A stretch of DNA of 51,158 bases from NCBI GenBank assembly GCA_964634565.1, contig CAZWLP010000010.1:1-51158 (forward strand). Direction: 5' to 3'. The notes beneath the pieces were generated by a model. It was given only the letters and a program-made list of their open reading frames with translations. It was not told the DNA's origin and made no database searches. Source of the DNA: JAUVKT01 sp964634565 (GTDB lineage Bacteria > Bacteroidota > Bacteroidia > Bacteroidales > VadinHA17). The translations under genes were made by a program, and so were the position numbers. Positions 1-8,976 of this stretch are shown here, one piece after another. Numbering within the stretch: position 1 is the first letter of the stretch; every line of letters starts with the position of its first letter.

Positions 1-522
1 TCCCGTGAATTCCTGAAGCTGATCAAGAGTGAATTCACCATTATCAACAAAAAGACTGATTGGCTCATAACTATCCGTACCTAGGATATCGCCCCAGCGT
101 AAATTTCCACCGGATCTAAGCAGGTCTGAAAAACTGGATAATTCAATGCCCTGCAGATTAAGCGCTTCAATATAAGGGCTTTTATCGCTTACAACAGGAA
201 CAAGAATATCCCTTCCTATAGTAATAAACCAATTTCCCTTATTTGAAGATCCATAGCCAGGATCAACGGTAAGTAATAATTCCCCCGATTCAAGCCGGGC
301 TCTTTCTATATCATCGGCTATCAGCTCAATATCCAGGTCGACAGCTGCATTCGCCAGTTTATATTCATCCTGGATTGAGACTAAGAGGTCGGACAGATCT
401 TCTGTGGAAAATACCTTCAATGTATCCGGGACTCCGTCTGCACTACCAGGATACATACTATGGCCTGTTCCACTTATAAATGGAATTAAAGCCAGGATAC
501 AGATAAACAGTGATTTCTTCAT
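1..522 (-). CDS. PstS-like periplasmic substrate-binding protein (3' end off window)
   Basis: The first 174 residues are present; the rest lies beyond the left edge. The protein starts MKKSLFICILALIPFISGTG, a clear signal peptide, so it is exported. After about residue 35 it reads as a PBP-like fold of the PstS type: a segment like TEDLSDLLVSIQDEYKLAN, then a stretch IGRDILVPVVSDKSPYIEAL followed by LQGI and a glycine-rich LRSGGNLRWGD. This matches the phosphate-binding-protein pattern in which a conserved Gly-Arg-Asp leads into 'VPVV' and an N-P/S-P turn. By family knowledge it would bind phosphate or another small anion in the periplasm. The partner permease genes are not visible, so the ligand is inferred only. 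The start ATG at 520-522 fits the signal peptide. Confidence 0.7.
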   Translation of the reverse strand, partial: MKKSLFICILALIPFISGTGHSMYPGSADGVPDTLKVFSTEDLSDLLVSIQDEYKLANAAVDLDIELIADDIERARLESGELLLTVDPGYGSSNKGNWFITIGRDILVPVVSDKSPYIEALNLQGIELSSFSDLLRSGGNLRWGDILGTDSYEPISLFVDNGEFTLDQLQEFTG

Positions 523-845
523 GATTTTATATTTTTTCGACATTCATTGATTGAATATATTTTTTCAACACCTATTAGTCAAATAGGATGCCAAAGCAGT
601 TTTTATGCATCTATATACCTGTTTATCTGATAGTTATATAAATAGTAAATTTTCTTATACCAGCAAATTATGATGCATTATTCAACACCAGTATATTGAT
701 TGTTGGTATATATGTCTGATTATGTGTTTGTTATGAAGGGTGTTGAATATTACATCACATGATGAATAATGCAACATTGAAAAATAACACAACCTTATAA
801 GACTATATATTAGATAGTTGCGCTCGGAGTTAAAAGCATTTTAAC
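523..845. other. AT-rich intergenic region with TTCAACACC repeats
   Basis: This 323-bp stretch between two minus-strand genes has no credible ORF and no recognisable RNA gene. It contains the nonamer TTCAACACC three times: at 564-572 and 681-689 on the plus strand and at 739-747 on the minus strand. The last two sit inside a longer imperfect inverted repeat (about 672-689 against 739-756, sharing GATG and TATTCAACACC with three mismatches). It is the upstream region of the PstS-like gene, so regulatory sites are possible. No TAnnTTTG promoter element was found. Confidence 0.4.
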
Positions 846-847
846 TC
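827..847 (-). terminator. Short perfect hairpin at the 3' end of the DUF6528 gene
   Basis: GAGTTAAAA, a 3-nt GCA loop and TTTTAACTC form nine perfect pairs that touch the stop codon of the 846-1724 gene. A second small hairpin (850-867, arms TAAAGCC/GGCTTTA) lies just inside the gene end. There is no clear T-tract after the stem on the minus strand, so this may be a weak or factor-assisted terminator. Confidence 0.35.
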
Positions 848-1724
848 AATAAAGCCACCTGGCTTTATATATTTTTTCTCCTGGGAAATAAATAACTCTG
901 CCTGATTCTGCGAAACGTATATAATATGCCCACCAGGAATCTTCGGCAGCTTTAATATAGGCAATACTACCGTTTAATGTATTATATGCCAATGATTTAA
1001 CCTGTGTAATATCACCCAGATCGGGATGTTTAATAAATTTTTCCTTTTGCGTATCAAACAGCCATACACTGTTAGCAGTAGATAAGCATAATATATTTCT
1101 TTTATCAGTTGCCACAAGGTCATGTCCGCCATCCTCAGGCAGAGCAACTGAGAATTCAAGATTTAAAACAGGCGTACCAGTAATATACTCCAATGAGTAG
1201 CTTCTGATCTCTTTAGCACCCAGGGCCCAGAGCAATTTTGTCTTTTTATCCCAATAAACACCATGAGCCCCAAAAAGTGAATCGCTGTAAATAACCACAT
1301 CAGGATTATCCAGGTTATATAGATTTAACCTGTTCCCTTCAGAGGAGTAGGAAGCAGCTGCAACAAGTAGCTTATTTGATAATAATTCTGCCGAATGGGC
1401 ATTTGGAACAGAGGCATAGAACAGTGTATTTCCACTTTCCCTTTCAACATAGGCAACACCACCACCCGAGCTGGTAATTAAAATGTTTTTACCACTATTA
1501 AATGGTTTGCATTCATCTGTAGTAAGGAATTTATTTCTCATAAAAGAGGGTAATCCTTCACTACCCTCCCCTGTCCATGTCCATACCTTAGCAGGGATAT
1601 CCTTGCTTATATCTGAGATAAAAACTTCGTCCCAACCGCAAACAACAACAAGGTCTGGGGATTTGGAGGTACATGCAGACAAAACGATTAAGAGAACAGA
1701 AATATAGATAATGTTTCTTTTCAT
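846..1724 (-). CDS. DUF6528 family lipoprotein
   Basis: A 292-residue protein when started at the ATG at 1722-1724 (MKRNIIYISVL); this start places a lipobox (LSAC, Cys about residue 18) correctly after the hydrophobic stretch, so I prefer it to an upstream start eight codons earlier. The mature protein opens with a CGWDEVFI motif and continues with VWTW and ITSSGGGVAYVERESG, as I remember for DUF6528 proteins, which resemble beta-propellers. Repeated short strands ending in W/Y (LLWALG, VWLFDT) support a propeller. It would be anchored in an envelope membrane facing the periplasm or outside. No enzymatic function is known to me. It is followed on the minus strand by intergenic sequence and is separated from pepD by a heptamer-repeat region. 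Confidence 0.75.
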   Translation of the reverse strand: MKRNIIYISVLLIVLSACTSKSPDLVVVCGWDEVFISDISKDIPAKVWTWTGEGSEGLPSFMRNKFLTTDECKPFNSGKNILITSSGGGVAYVERESGNTLFYASVPNAHSAELLSNKLLVAAASYSSEGNRLNLYNLDNPDVVIYSDSLFGAHGVYWDKKTKLLWALGAKEIRSYSLEYITGTPVLNLEFSVALPEDGGHDLVATDKRNILCLSTANSVWLFDTQKEKFIKHPDLGDITQVKSLAYNTLNGSIAYIKAAEDSWWAYYIRFAESGRVIYFPGEKIYKARWLY

Positions 1725-1756
1725 AGTATCTGGTTTACATAAGTCCAAATCCCCTC

Positions 1757-1798
1757 GATTTAAGATTTAAGATTAACGATTCCAGATTCTAGATTTGA
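1757..1798 (+). repeat. Heptamer repeat array GATTNNN, six units
   Basis: Six consecutive in-phase 7-bp words all begin with GATT: GATTTAA, GATTTAA, GATTAAC, GATTCCA, GATTCTA, GATTTGA. They lie between the start of the DUF6528 gene and the end of pepD. An inverted partner array sits at 1873-1900. Confidence 0.85.
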
Positions 1799-1872
1799 TA
1801 ATGTCATCACTGACCTGATCAGGGATCTCCCTATAATCCAGGATATAAACACTTTCGTGAGAAAAATATATC

Positions 1873-1900
1873 AAAAATCGTTAATCTGGAATCTTAAATC
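1873..1900 (-). repeat. Inverted heptamer array GATTNNN, four units
   Basis: Read on the minus strand these are GATTTAA, GATTCCA, GATTAAC, GATTTTT, in phase, starting 3 bp after the pepD stop codon. Three of the four words recur in the opposite-facing array at 1757-1798, giving several 11-bp complementary stretches (for example 1764-1774 with 1890-1900, 1771-1781 with 1876-1886, 1778-1788 with 1883-1893). The two arrays could fold into alternative hairpins. Confidence 0.8.
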
Positions 1901-1903
1901 CTC

Positions 1904-3364
1904 CTAAGCTTTCTTCGGTGCATTTTTCAAGGTATACACCAGGAAGTCATAAAACTTCTGTACTGTATCTATCTTAACTTTTTCATCCGGAGAGTGTGGG
2001 AATCTGATGGTCGGACCAAATGAAATTACGTCAAGATCAGGATAGGGTCCCATAATTATTCCACATTCCAGACCGGCGTGTATTGCTTTTATCTCCGGTA
2101 CCTTACCAAAAAGCTCCGAATATCCGTTTTTCATTGTCTTCAGAATCGGGGAGTCCATATTTGGCTTCCAACCCGGGTATCCTCCATCGAGAACCACATC
2201 TGCACCTATAATCTCAAAGACACCTGCAATATTCTTACCTGCGGCATCTTTTGCTGAATCGACCGAGCTCCTTGTCAGGTTAAGTGCTTCAAACTTACCA
2301 TCAACACATTTCACTATTGCAAGGTTATTTGAGGTCTCTACCATTCCCTTCATACTCTGACTCATCCTTATAACTCCATTCGGGCATGCAAGAACGGCCC
2401 TTACTATATTAAACTGGTCGTTAACACCCATTACTTTAGCAGGCAAGTCAGTCTTCTCTGCAAAGAATGTCATATCAGGTTCGGTTTCAGCAAACTCTGA
2501 AGTAATTACACCGGAAAAATCCTTAACTAATGCTTCAAACTCACCTGCTTTAATTTCGGGAACAACAATAGTTGCATAAACTTCACGAGGAATAGCATTT
2601 CGAAGATCACCTCCCTCAAGCTCAGAAACTCTTACACCTAGTTCTGTTTCTGCATCAAGAAGGAATCTTGCCATAACCTTATTGGCATTTGCTCTTTCAA
2701 GCGGAATATCCATTCCGGAGTGCCCGCCTTTCATGCCTTTACCAAAAACCTTGTAGGCAACAACACCAGAAGGAGTATTTTCCTGAATATATTCTTTTTT
2801 TGCCGACACATTAATTCCTCCGGCGCAGCCAACATAAAGTTCACCTTCATCTTCAGAGTCGAGGTTCATCATTATTTCTCCATCCAGAACTCCCGGCTGA
2901 AGGTTATTAGCACCTGTCATACCTGTTTCCTCGTCGACGGTAAATAGTCCCTCGATCGGGCCATGTTCAAGAGTATTATCTGTAAGAACAGCCATTGTCG
3001 CTGCAACACCCATACCATTATCAGCTCCCAGGGTGGTTCCGTCAGCGGTAACCCATTCTCCGTCTATCACTGGCTGGATAGAATCCTTCTCAAAATCAAA
3101 TACCTTATCTGAATTTTTCTGAGGCACCATATCGATATGTCCTTGCAGGATAATCCCCTTTCTATCTTCATAGCCAGGTGTTGCAGGTTTCTTAATAATT
3201 ACATTTCCGGTCTTATCAACAATAGTTTCAAGGCCATTACTCTCACCAAAATTCTTCATAAACTCGATTATCTTCTCTTCTTTCTTTGAAGGATGTGGTA
3301 TCTGGCAGATATCTGCAAAATAATTCCAGAGAGCTTTAGGCTCAAGATTACGTATATCACTCAT
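1904..3364 (-). CDS. pepD: Cytosolic beta-Ala-His/nonspecific dipeptidase, M20C family
   Basis: The 486-residue length is typical of bacterial PepD (aminoacyl-histidine dipeptidase). Metal-site motifs are in order: GHIDMVPQ (His76, Asp78), TLGADNGMG (bridging Asp115), DEETGMTGA (catalytic and ligand Glu145/146), and a C-terminal HAGLECG with FPHSPDEKV near the end. The central region carries the lid/dimerisation domain containing the GGHSGMDI motif. No signal peptide is present, so it acts in the cytoplasm, splitting dipeptides with two zinc ions. It ends just beside the inverted heptamer array. The flavodoxin gene ends 26 bp upstream on the same strand, so the two may be co-transcribed. The first ATG gives the expected N-terminus (LEPKALWNYFADIC). 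Confidence 0.95.
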   Translation of the reverse strand: MSDIRNLEPKALWNYFADICQIPHPSKKEEKIIEFMKNFGESNGLETIVDKTGNVIIKKPATPGYEDRKGIILQGHIDMVPQKNSDKVFDFEKDSIQPVIDGEWVTADGTTLGADNGMGVAATMAVLTDNTLEHGPIEGLFTVDEETGMTGANNLQPGVLDGEIMMNLDSEDEGELYVGCAGGINVSAKKEYIQENTPSGVVAYKVFGKGMKGGHSGMDIPLERANANKVMARFLLDAETELGVRVSELEGGDLRNAIPREVYATIVVPEIKAGEFEALVKDFSGVITSEFAETEPDMTFFAEKTDLPAKVMGVNDQFNIVRAVLACPNGVIRMSQSMKGMVETSNNLAIVKCVDGKFEALNLTRSSVDSAKDAAGKNIAGVFEIIGADVVLDGGYPGWKPNMDSPILKTMKNGYSELFGKVPEIKAIHAGLECGIIMGPYPDLDVISFGPTIRFPHSPDEKVKIDTVQKFYDFLVYTLKNAPKKA

Positions 3365-3390
3365 AATAATTACTTTTTATAAAATATTTG

Positions 3391-3912
3391 TTAATTAAAT
3401 TCTTTTAGAAGTTGATCCACCCATTGTTTTATCCTCTCGTCGGTTAAGGACGGTTCAAAGTCCTCATCTACAGGCAAACCTACAAACTTATCGCCATCGA
3501 GGGCTTTTGATTCTCTAAAGGTATAATCGGAGGCATCGACCTGACCTATAACTTTAACATCCTTCTCCAACAGAACTCTGTTCAGTTCGCCCAGGGCATC
3601 CACAAAATGATCGGCATACCTGATATGATCACCCAGCCCGAACATAGCAATAGTTTTATCAGAGATATCAGACTTCTCCAGATCGTTAATAAATGAAAAC
3701 CAGCCACTCTGCATTGGATCTGAGTTCCATGTTTCATTACCAATAGTTGCTATCCCGAAAATAATATTATCAAATTCAGTAAGATCATCAACAGAAGCCA
3801 GACTAACAGCTTTTGTACTACAGTTATCTTTACCTATAAGTTCAGCAATCTTATTTGCTACTGTCTCAGTTGATCCTCCAAGGGGTCCGTAAAAAATTCC
3901 AACTTGTTTCAT
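3391..3912 (-). CDS. fldA: Flavodoxin (long-chain type)
   Basis: The 173-residue length is that of long-chain flavodoxins. The FMN phosphate-binding loop follows the first strand (MKQVGIFYGPLGGSTETVA), in a slightly divergent form with GPLGGSTET instead of the commoner SxTGNT. The segment IIFGIATIGNETWNSDPMQ corresponds to the loop that carries the first isoalloxazine-stacking aromatic (Trp). The stretch FGLGDHIRYADHFVDALGEL matches the second loop with its Tyr. It is a cytoplasmic single-electron carrier, replacing ferredoxin in reactions with oxidoreductases or radical SAM enzymes. The next gene downstream is pepD, 26 bp away. A strong terminator at 4011-4039 separates it from the MFS gene upstream, so it probably has its own promoter in 3913-4010. 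Confidence 0.92.
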   Translation of the reverse strand: MKQVGIFYGPLGGSTETVANKIAELIGKDNCSTKAVSLASVDDLTEFDNIIFGIATIGNETWNSDPMQSGWFSFINDLEKSDISDKTIAMFGLGDHIRYADHFVDALGELNRVLLEKDVKVIGQVDASDYTFRESKALDGDKFVGLPVDEDFEPSLTDERIKQWVDQLLKEFN

Positions 3913-4010
3913 TATATCCTAATTTTATAGCTATAAATTTAGCAATTTATTTTCACCAATTTCGTCTACTATAGTAACTATTTTATACATCTTAATGTTC
4001 AGTAATTAAA

Positions 4011-4039
4011 AATAAAGTCCCGCGAAACGGGACTTTATT
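4011..4039 (-). terminator. Strong rho-independent terminator for the MFS gene
   Basis: AATAAAGTCCCG, a 5-nt CGAAA loop and CGGGACTTTATT make 12 perfect base pairs. On the minus strand the stem is followed by a run of T, and it lies about 40 bp past the stop of the 4081-5637 gene. Confidence 0.85.
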
Positions 4040-4080
4040 TTTAAATTTAATACTGTTTAATTTTTTAACAGCATATATGT

Positions 4081-5637
4081 TTATGCCACCCCTGATGGCA
4101 ATTCAAGTCCATAGCCCTGTTTCTTATCGGCAGCCTTAAGTTTGTAAGCAAGGAATATTGATATTACTCCACACATAACCAGAATTAAAATTGGAATCGT
4201 GTAGTCGTATACTTCCTCTCCGGCACGTATAGCCTCCAGGTCGGCCTTATTAACAAGATCAAGTACAGCACCTATGCCCCAGAAAAATAAACCGAGACCC
4301 CAGTTCTGAACCGTAAACATAGATGCATATGCGGTACCAAGCCTCTTCTCAGGAACAATTTTTGCCACTGAAGGCCACATTGCAGCCGGAACAAGGGAAA
4401 ATGCTATCCCAAGACTAAAAAGACCGGCATAGGCAAATATAGGGGCATTTGTTAATGAAAGTGAGAGGTGAGCAAAAATCAGAAGTAATGACCCCAGAAT
4501 CATCAAAGACGCTCCCTTACCCTTACTGTCGACATAACTACCAAAGATTGGTGTAAAAAGGATGGTACCCAGAGGAATCAGGGATGCTGTTTTAGGTCCG
4601 TTTGTTAACCAGAGCTTCAGTACATCTCCAAGGCTGTATATAAAAATTAAAAACAGAACAAATACTATTGCCATTGTTCCATATTTCTGAGTTTTTGTTT
4701 TCAGGTTAGCGGGTACTGCCGAAAATCCAATACCAAAAAGAAAAAACGCAACATAGATACTTGCATTACCCAGCGCCTTACTTCCAAAAATCAAAATATC
4801 TCCCGTTCCATCAGCAGGAAGGGCATATGCGAATCCAAATTTATTTACCAGCATATCGGGGGCGTATTGTATAAATGGAAATACAGCAGCATAGAACGAT
4901 ACACAGAGTAGTGCTATATATATAAACGATGGATTGGTAGCAAGTTTAACGAGGTCATTAAATTTGAATTCCTCATCGGCTGATGCACCGGCCTCCTCTT
5001 TATTTTGTCTGTCAAGTTTTATATCAAAGAAGGTATAAATAATCAGCAATATAAATGCAATACCCATAAGTGTTGCAGCAAAGGTTACAGCTGTAGAAAC
5101 ATGCCCATTAGCAATATCAGGTGAGATAGCTATACCAAGGGCAGACCCTAATCTTCCAAATCCAACATTAATAGCCATAGCAAGTGCCATTTCATAGCCT
5201 TTAAACCATTTCACTATTGTCCGGGTTGCAACAACACAGGTAACTTCAAGTCCGGATCCGAACAGAACTCTTCCAACAATCATCCACGTCATCATTGTTT
5301 TTGGTTCGTTGCCAAAAAATCCGGCTGTAGCAGCAGCAGAAATTATTCCTCCAAGAACAGCTAGCCCACCAAAGGCGAGTCCGGCAATTCTGATACCCCA
5401 TTTATCGAGAACCATTCCACCTACTATTATCATACCAAACATATTGGCAATAGTGGTGAGGCCGATAACCCTGCCGAATTGCTCACTGGAGAATCCAAGC
5501 TCACTCTCCATAAGGCCCTTTAATCCTCCGTAAAAATCCTGGAACCAGTAGGTGCCGAAGATTAAGGCACTGAGTAGAATAAGCATCAGCCACCTTAGAG
5601 CTGCTGAGTCTCGCATTGTCTTTTGAATGTTTTCCAT
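4081..5637 (-). CDS. Major facilitator superfamily transporter
   Basis: A 518-residue polytopic inner-membrane protein with about 12 hydrophobic segments. The N-terminal half has a typical MFS loop 2-3 signature (GGMVLDKWGIRIAG) after helix 2. A hydrophilic linker (about residues 207-226, rich in D/K/E) divides the two halves, and a second copy of the loop (GSYVDSKGKGASLM) appears in the C-terminal half. The overall pattern, with a long insert after helix 8 (GSKALGNASIYVAF), resembles the MFSD1-like/OFA branches of the family, but I cannot assign a substrate. Given the neighbouring dipeptidase and peptidases, a dipeptide or small organic anion is plausible inference. Transcription ends at the terminator at 4011-4039. 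Confidence 0.85.
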   Translation of the reverse strand: MENIQKTMRDSAALRWLMLILLSALIFGTYWFQDFYGGLKGLMESELGFSSEQFGRVIGLTTIANMFGMIIVGGMVLDKWGIRIAGLAFGGLAVLGGIISAAATAGFFGNEPKTMMTWMIVGRVLFGSGLEVTCVVATRTIVKWFKGYEMALAMAINVGFGRLGSALGIAISPDIANGHVSTAVTFAATLMGIAFILLIIYTFFDIKLDRQNKEEAGASADEEFKFNDLVKLATNPSFIYIALLCVSFYAAVFPFIQYAPDMLVNKFGFAYALPADGTGDILIFGSKALGNASIYVAFFLFGIGFSAVPANLKTKTQKYGTMAIVFVLFLIFIYSLGDVLKLWLTNGPKTASLIPLGTILFTPIFGSYVDSKGKGASLMILGSLLLIFAHLSLSLTNAPIFAYAGLFSLGIAFSLVPAAMWPSVAKIVPEKRLGTAYASMFTVQNWGLGLFFWGIGAVLDLVNKADLEAIRAGEEVYDYTIPILILVMCGVISIFLAYKLKAADKKQGYGLELPSGVA

Positions 5638-5808
5638 ACTTATTATTCTTGATTAATAAATTTTCTAGTGCGGGTAAATGTAAGAAAAAAAGTGAAGGGA
5701 GAACAGGGTTTTTAACATATTGAGGTGGTATTTACAACAAAATGAATTCAGTATTTGTTAATAAAAGTATATTCGCAAAAAATTATATAATTGAAATATC
5801 TTAATACA

Positions 5809-6161
5809 ATGAAGAAACTTAGTTCCTTAATAGCATCTTTATTGCTCACTATTAGTATTATACAGGCACAGGATGGAGTTAAATGGTACACTATTGAAGA
5901 AGCAGATGCTCTTTTAAAAACTGATCCAAAACCAATTTTTGTAGATGCCTATACCGACTGGTGTGGTTGGTGTAAGCGACTTGATAAGGATACATTCTCT
6001 GATCCCATTATTTCTAAATATATGAATGATAATTTTATTCCGGTTAAGTTTGATGCAGAATCGAAAGAGCCTGTTACTTTCCTGGGAAAAGAATTTATTA
6101 ACGATGGTAAGGCAGGTAAGGCCCACCAGCTTGCAGTAGCTCTTATGCAGGGCAGGATGAG
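5809..6161 (+). CDS. Periplasmic thioredoxin-fold protein (truncated by assembly gap)
   Basis: 117 residues are readable before the run of N. The ATG at 5809-5811 gives MKKLSSLIASLLLTISIIQA, a signal peptide ending in AQ; a TTG six codons earlier is less likely. The active site is DWCGWCKRLD with Cys52 and Cys55, followed by DTFSD and the ISKYMNDNFIPVKFDAE strand. This is the DsbD-gamma/thioredoxin_7 type rather than TlpA. It would act as a thiol-disulfide reductase or a protein-folding helper in the periplasm. The C-terminal part, normally about 40-60 residues more, lies in the gap. Confidence 0.85.
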
Positions 6162-6261
6162 NNNNNNNNNNNNNNNNNNNNNNNNNNNNNNNNNNNNNNN
6201 NNNNNNNNNNNNNNNNNNNNNNNNNNNNNNNNNNNNNNNNNNNNNNNNNNNNNNNNNNNNN
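6162..6261. other. Assembly gap of 100 N (unknown true length)
   Basis: Exactly 100 N, the conventional filler. The flanks do not share a terminal overlap that I can see. The 3' ends of two convergent genes (thioredoxin-fold on plus, DUF4831 on minus) are lost in it. Confidence 0.95.
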
Positions 6262-7346
6262 GGCAGCGTCACAACCTTCCCAAACTGATAAACCAGATCT
6301 CTGCTTTTACCGAGGGTTGATCTTCCGTCTGTTACTCTTACATCTACTACTTCGGGGACCCGGTAATATATCTTATCATAGCTACCTGCCTTAGCATTGT
6401 CTTCTACCATATTTATATTATCAACCTTTCCGGCACTCATAAGTTCAACCACTACAGGGCGACCGCTAAGGTCATTGGCTTCAAGAACACCATCTTCGGG
6501 CGAGAACCTGAAAAGTATAACAGGTTTTTCTTCCATTTCCCTGTCAGGAACCAGGAAAAATTTAAAGGTTATTATTTCAGAACGTGACTTACCGGAGAAA
6601 AGACTTATATATTCATTTTCAAGCCTGTTTATCTCATCAATAGCAGCCTTATCCTGCGGAAAAACATTTGCTTCGCCGGTAAGAATAAGGTGTCTTCCTT
6701 CTCTCAGCTCGAGCAGAATCCTTGCTGTATTTTCAGCCTGTTCTTCAAGTGACAACTGTCTTCTTCTTTCTAGCACATAGGGTATTCTCACAAATGCTGT
6801 ATCCAGCTCAACAATCTTATAGCTTGTGTCCTGCTCGATATCATAATATTCATTCGACCCCATATCCCTTATGGCAATACCCGATATATCAGTATTCTCA
6901 AGATTTTTACTATAAAAATTTCTGTTTTTATACAGAGAAGAATTGATATCAAGTATCAGGCCTGCTTCCTTGAGTGCCAGAGCATTACTTTCTATTAGTC
7001 CATCTGATTCGATAATATAGTAGTTCTCAGGATCGAGCTCACTAAACGACCTGATATTTACATCCTTAAGGCTCCAGATTGTCTGATTATTCTTAATTAT
7101 ATCATTTAATCCCAGGAACTGTTCAGCAAAATTGTGATATGGCCCTGCTGTTTGTATGGTACGCTGTGCAACAACAGTAAACTCAAATCCTGTCTGAGGC
7201 AGTGAGTATAAAAGACTCCCTTCGTAAAGTTTAACTGTATCGCCAAGAGGTAATATAGTGGTTTTTACTGTTATGGGTACTTCCTTAATAGTTGAACAGG
7301 AAACTACCATCAATATCAAAATTATTATTCCGCTAATTCTTTTCAT
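6262..7346 (-). CDS. DUF4831 family lipoprotein (C-terminus lost in gap)
   Basis: About 361 residues are visible from MKRISGIIILILMVVSCST. The lipobox VVSC (Cys17) marks it as a lipoprotein. The body matches DUF4831, a Bacteroidota family of unknown function about 350-400 residues long, including the segment near residues 22-60 (LPQTGFEFTVVAQRTIQTAG) and the C-terminal IYYRVPEVVDVRV followed by VYQFGKVVTL, where the sequence stops at the gap. Only a short tail should be missing. It overlaps the end of the NAD(P)HX repair gene by 14 bp, so translation is probably coupled. The continuous reading frame through the N block is meaningless. Confidence 0.82.
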
Positions 7347-8862
7347 TATTTTTTTCCTTTCTTATACTCTTAAACGCAGGTCCAATATTATTAATTATAT
7401 CTGAAGCAATCAAGGATTCGAAACCAATCAATTCTGATGCAAGGTCGCCTGCACAACCATGAACATACACAGATATCAATGCTGCATCAGTCTGACTGTA
7501 ACCCTGTGAGAGAAGACTGAGAACCATCCCCGTCAGCACATCGCCGCTACCCGCTGTAGCCATACCAGGATTCCCGGTAGTATTAAACCATGTACGACCA
7601 TCAGGAAAAACAATTGAAGTATTGGCTCCTTTCAGAATTATTATACAGGCCGTATCACGTGCAAGATCCTGCTGCTTTTTTAGTCTGTCGTAACACGAAT
7701 CAGACTTACCGGCAAGTCGGTCAAACTCACCAGGATGTGGGGTAAGGATAGTGTTCTCAGGAAGATGTTTTAACATGCCCTTATTCGCGCTGATAATATT
7801 AATTGCATCTGCATCTACTACCAATGAACCCTTATAGTTCTGAATCAAATTTTCAAGCGCTTTAACTGTATTAGGCTTGGTTCCTATACCCGGTCCCACA
7901 CCTATTGCATCGTATTTATGCAAATCATAGATCTCGGAGATCATAATATCAGATTGGTCGCATTGAACCATTGCCTCAGGGATTGTAGTATGGATAATAT
8001 CAGCGGCCGGCCTGGGTAAGTGAACTGTCAGCAAACCAAGCCCGGTTCGCAAAGCTGCACGCGAAGCAAGCACCGAAGCACCTATCTTACCACACGACCC
8101 TGCCACAATTAGACCATGACCATTAGTTCCCTTATGATCGAACTTACCCACAGTTTTAAGCAGTGGTTTAATCACCGAATTATCGAGTGCAAAGAAACTT
8201 GTTGTTTTTTCTCTTATTGCACGGGGATGCAGCCCGATAGGCAGAGTAATATACTCGCCCGTATAACAGTAATTATCTGCCATATAGAATGACACTTTGG
8301 GAAACTGTAGCGTCAGCGTAGTACTGGCTCTAACAATTGAATCACGATCATTCCCTGTATTATCTTCGCTGAATAAGCCTGAGGGACAATCCACAGCAAC
8401 AACCCTGGCATCTGACTTGTTAATGTATTTAGCTACTTCTGAAGTAAATCCTTCTAGTTTCCTTGCAAGACCAGTTCCGAATATTGCATCAATCACCAAT
8501 GTCTCATAGGAAAGAATTGGCAGATCATTCACAGAAACTGCATTAATAATTTTAATACCCGTCTTTTCCAGCCGTTCCATATTGATATGCCAGTCGCCGC
8601 TTGTCTTAATTGTAAAATTAATATAGCAGAGAACCACCTCATAACGAGCTTCGTACATCATCCTCGCAAGTGCAAGTCCATCGCCACCATTATTCCCCGG
8701 ACCGGCAAATATTACTACAGAGGTATTCTTCTCTACATTCCGGCTTATCCATTTAAATAATTCACTGGCTGCCCTTTCCATAAGATCTATCGACCGAACA
8801 GGTTCATTCTTAATAGTATACCTGTCAATTTCGCGGATATCCCCTGCAGTAAATAGTTTCAT
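7333..8862 (-). CDS. nnr: Bifunctional NAD(P)HX epimerase/dehydratase
   Basis: A 509-residue fusion of two repair enzymes. Residues about 1-215 are the YjeF_N (NnrE) epimerase: FAGPGNNGGDGLALAR, then DAIFGTGLARKLEG and VAVDCPSGLFSEDN. Residues about 225-500 are the ribokinase-like NnrD dehydratase: GSCGKIGASVLASRAALRTG, GVGPGIGTK, VVDADAINII, LTPHPGEFDRL and the anion-hole/ATP region GNPGMATAGSGDVLTGM. Together they convert both epimers of hydrated NADH or NADPH back to the normal cofactor, using ADP or ATP in the cytoplasm. The length equals that of E. coli Nnr. A candidate promoter element lies 26 bp upstream (8888-8895), and the downstream DUF4831 gene overlaps by 14 bp. Confidence 0.96.
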   Translation of the reverse strand: MKLFTAGDIREIDRYTIKNEPVRSIDLMERAASELFKWISRNVEKNTSVVIFAGPGNNGGDGLALARMMYEARYEVVLCYINFTIKTSGDWHINMERLEKTGIKIINAVSVNDLPILSYETLVIDAIFGTGLARKLEGFTSEVAKYINKSDARVVAVDCPSGLFSEDNTGNDRDSIVRASTTLTLQFPKVSFYMADNYCYTGEYITLPIGLHPRAIREKTTSFFALDNSVIKPLLKTVGKFDHKGTNGHGLIVAGSCGKIGASVLASRAALRTGLGLLTVHLPRPAADIIHTTIPEAMVQCDQSDIMISEIYDLHKYDAIGVGPGIGTKPNTVKALENLIQNYKGSLVVDADAINIISANKGMLKHLPENTILTPHPGEFDRLAGKSDSCYDRLKKQQDLARDTACIIILKGANTSIVFPDGRTWFNTTGNPGMATAGSGDVLTGMVLSLLSQGYSQTDAALISVYVHGCAGDLASELIGFESLIASDIINNIGPAFKSIRKEKNNEKN

Positions 8863-8887
8863 TGTAAATTGTTATAAAGCTCCTCTA

Positions 8888-8895
8888 CAAATTTA
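8888..8895 (-). promoter_or_regulatory. Candidate Bacteroidota -7 element for nnr
   Basis: Minus-strand TAAATTTG fits TAnnTTTG, the -7 consensus of the Bacteroidota primary sigma factor. It lies 26 bp before the nnr start codon. No good -33 TTG is present, so confidence is moderate. Confidence 0.4.
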
Positions 8896-8976
8896 ATCCA
8901 TATTACGATACACAGAAGAGATTTTATAATTATTATCAGATGACAAACTTTATCTATTCCAATAAAAAAAGATTCA

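Noticed and set aside
5949..7346. Continuous minus-strand frame through the N-run, extending the DUF4831 gene
   Set aside because: The N block cannot be translated, and 5949-6161 on the plus strand is clearly the thioredoxin-fold gene with a CGWC site.
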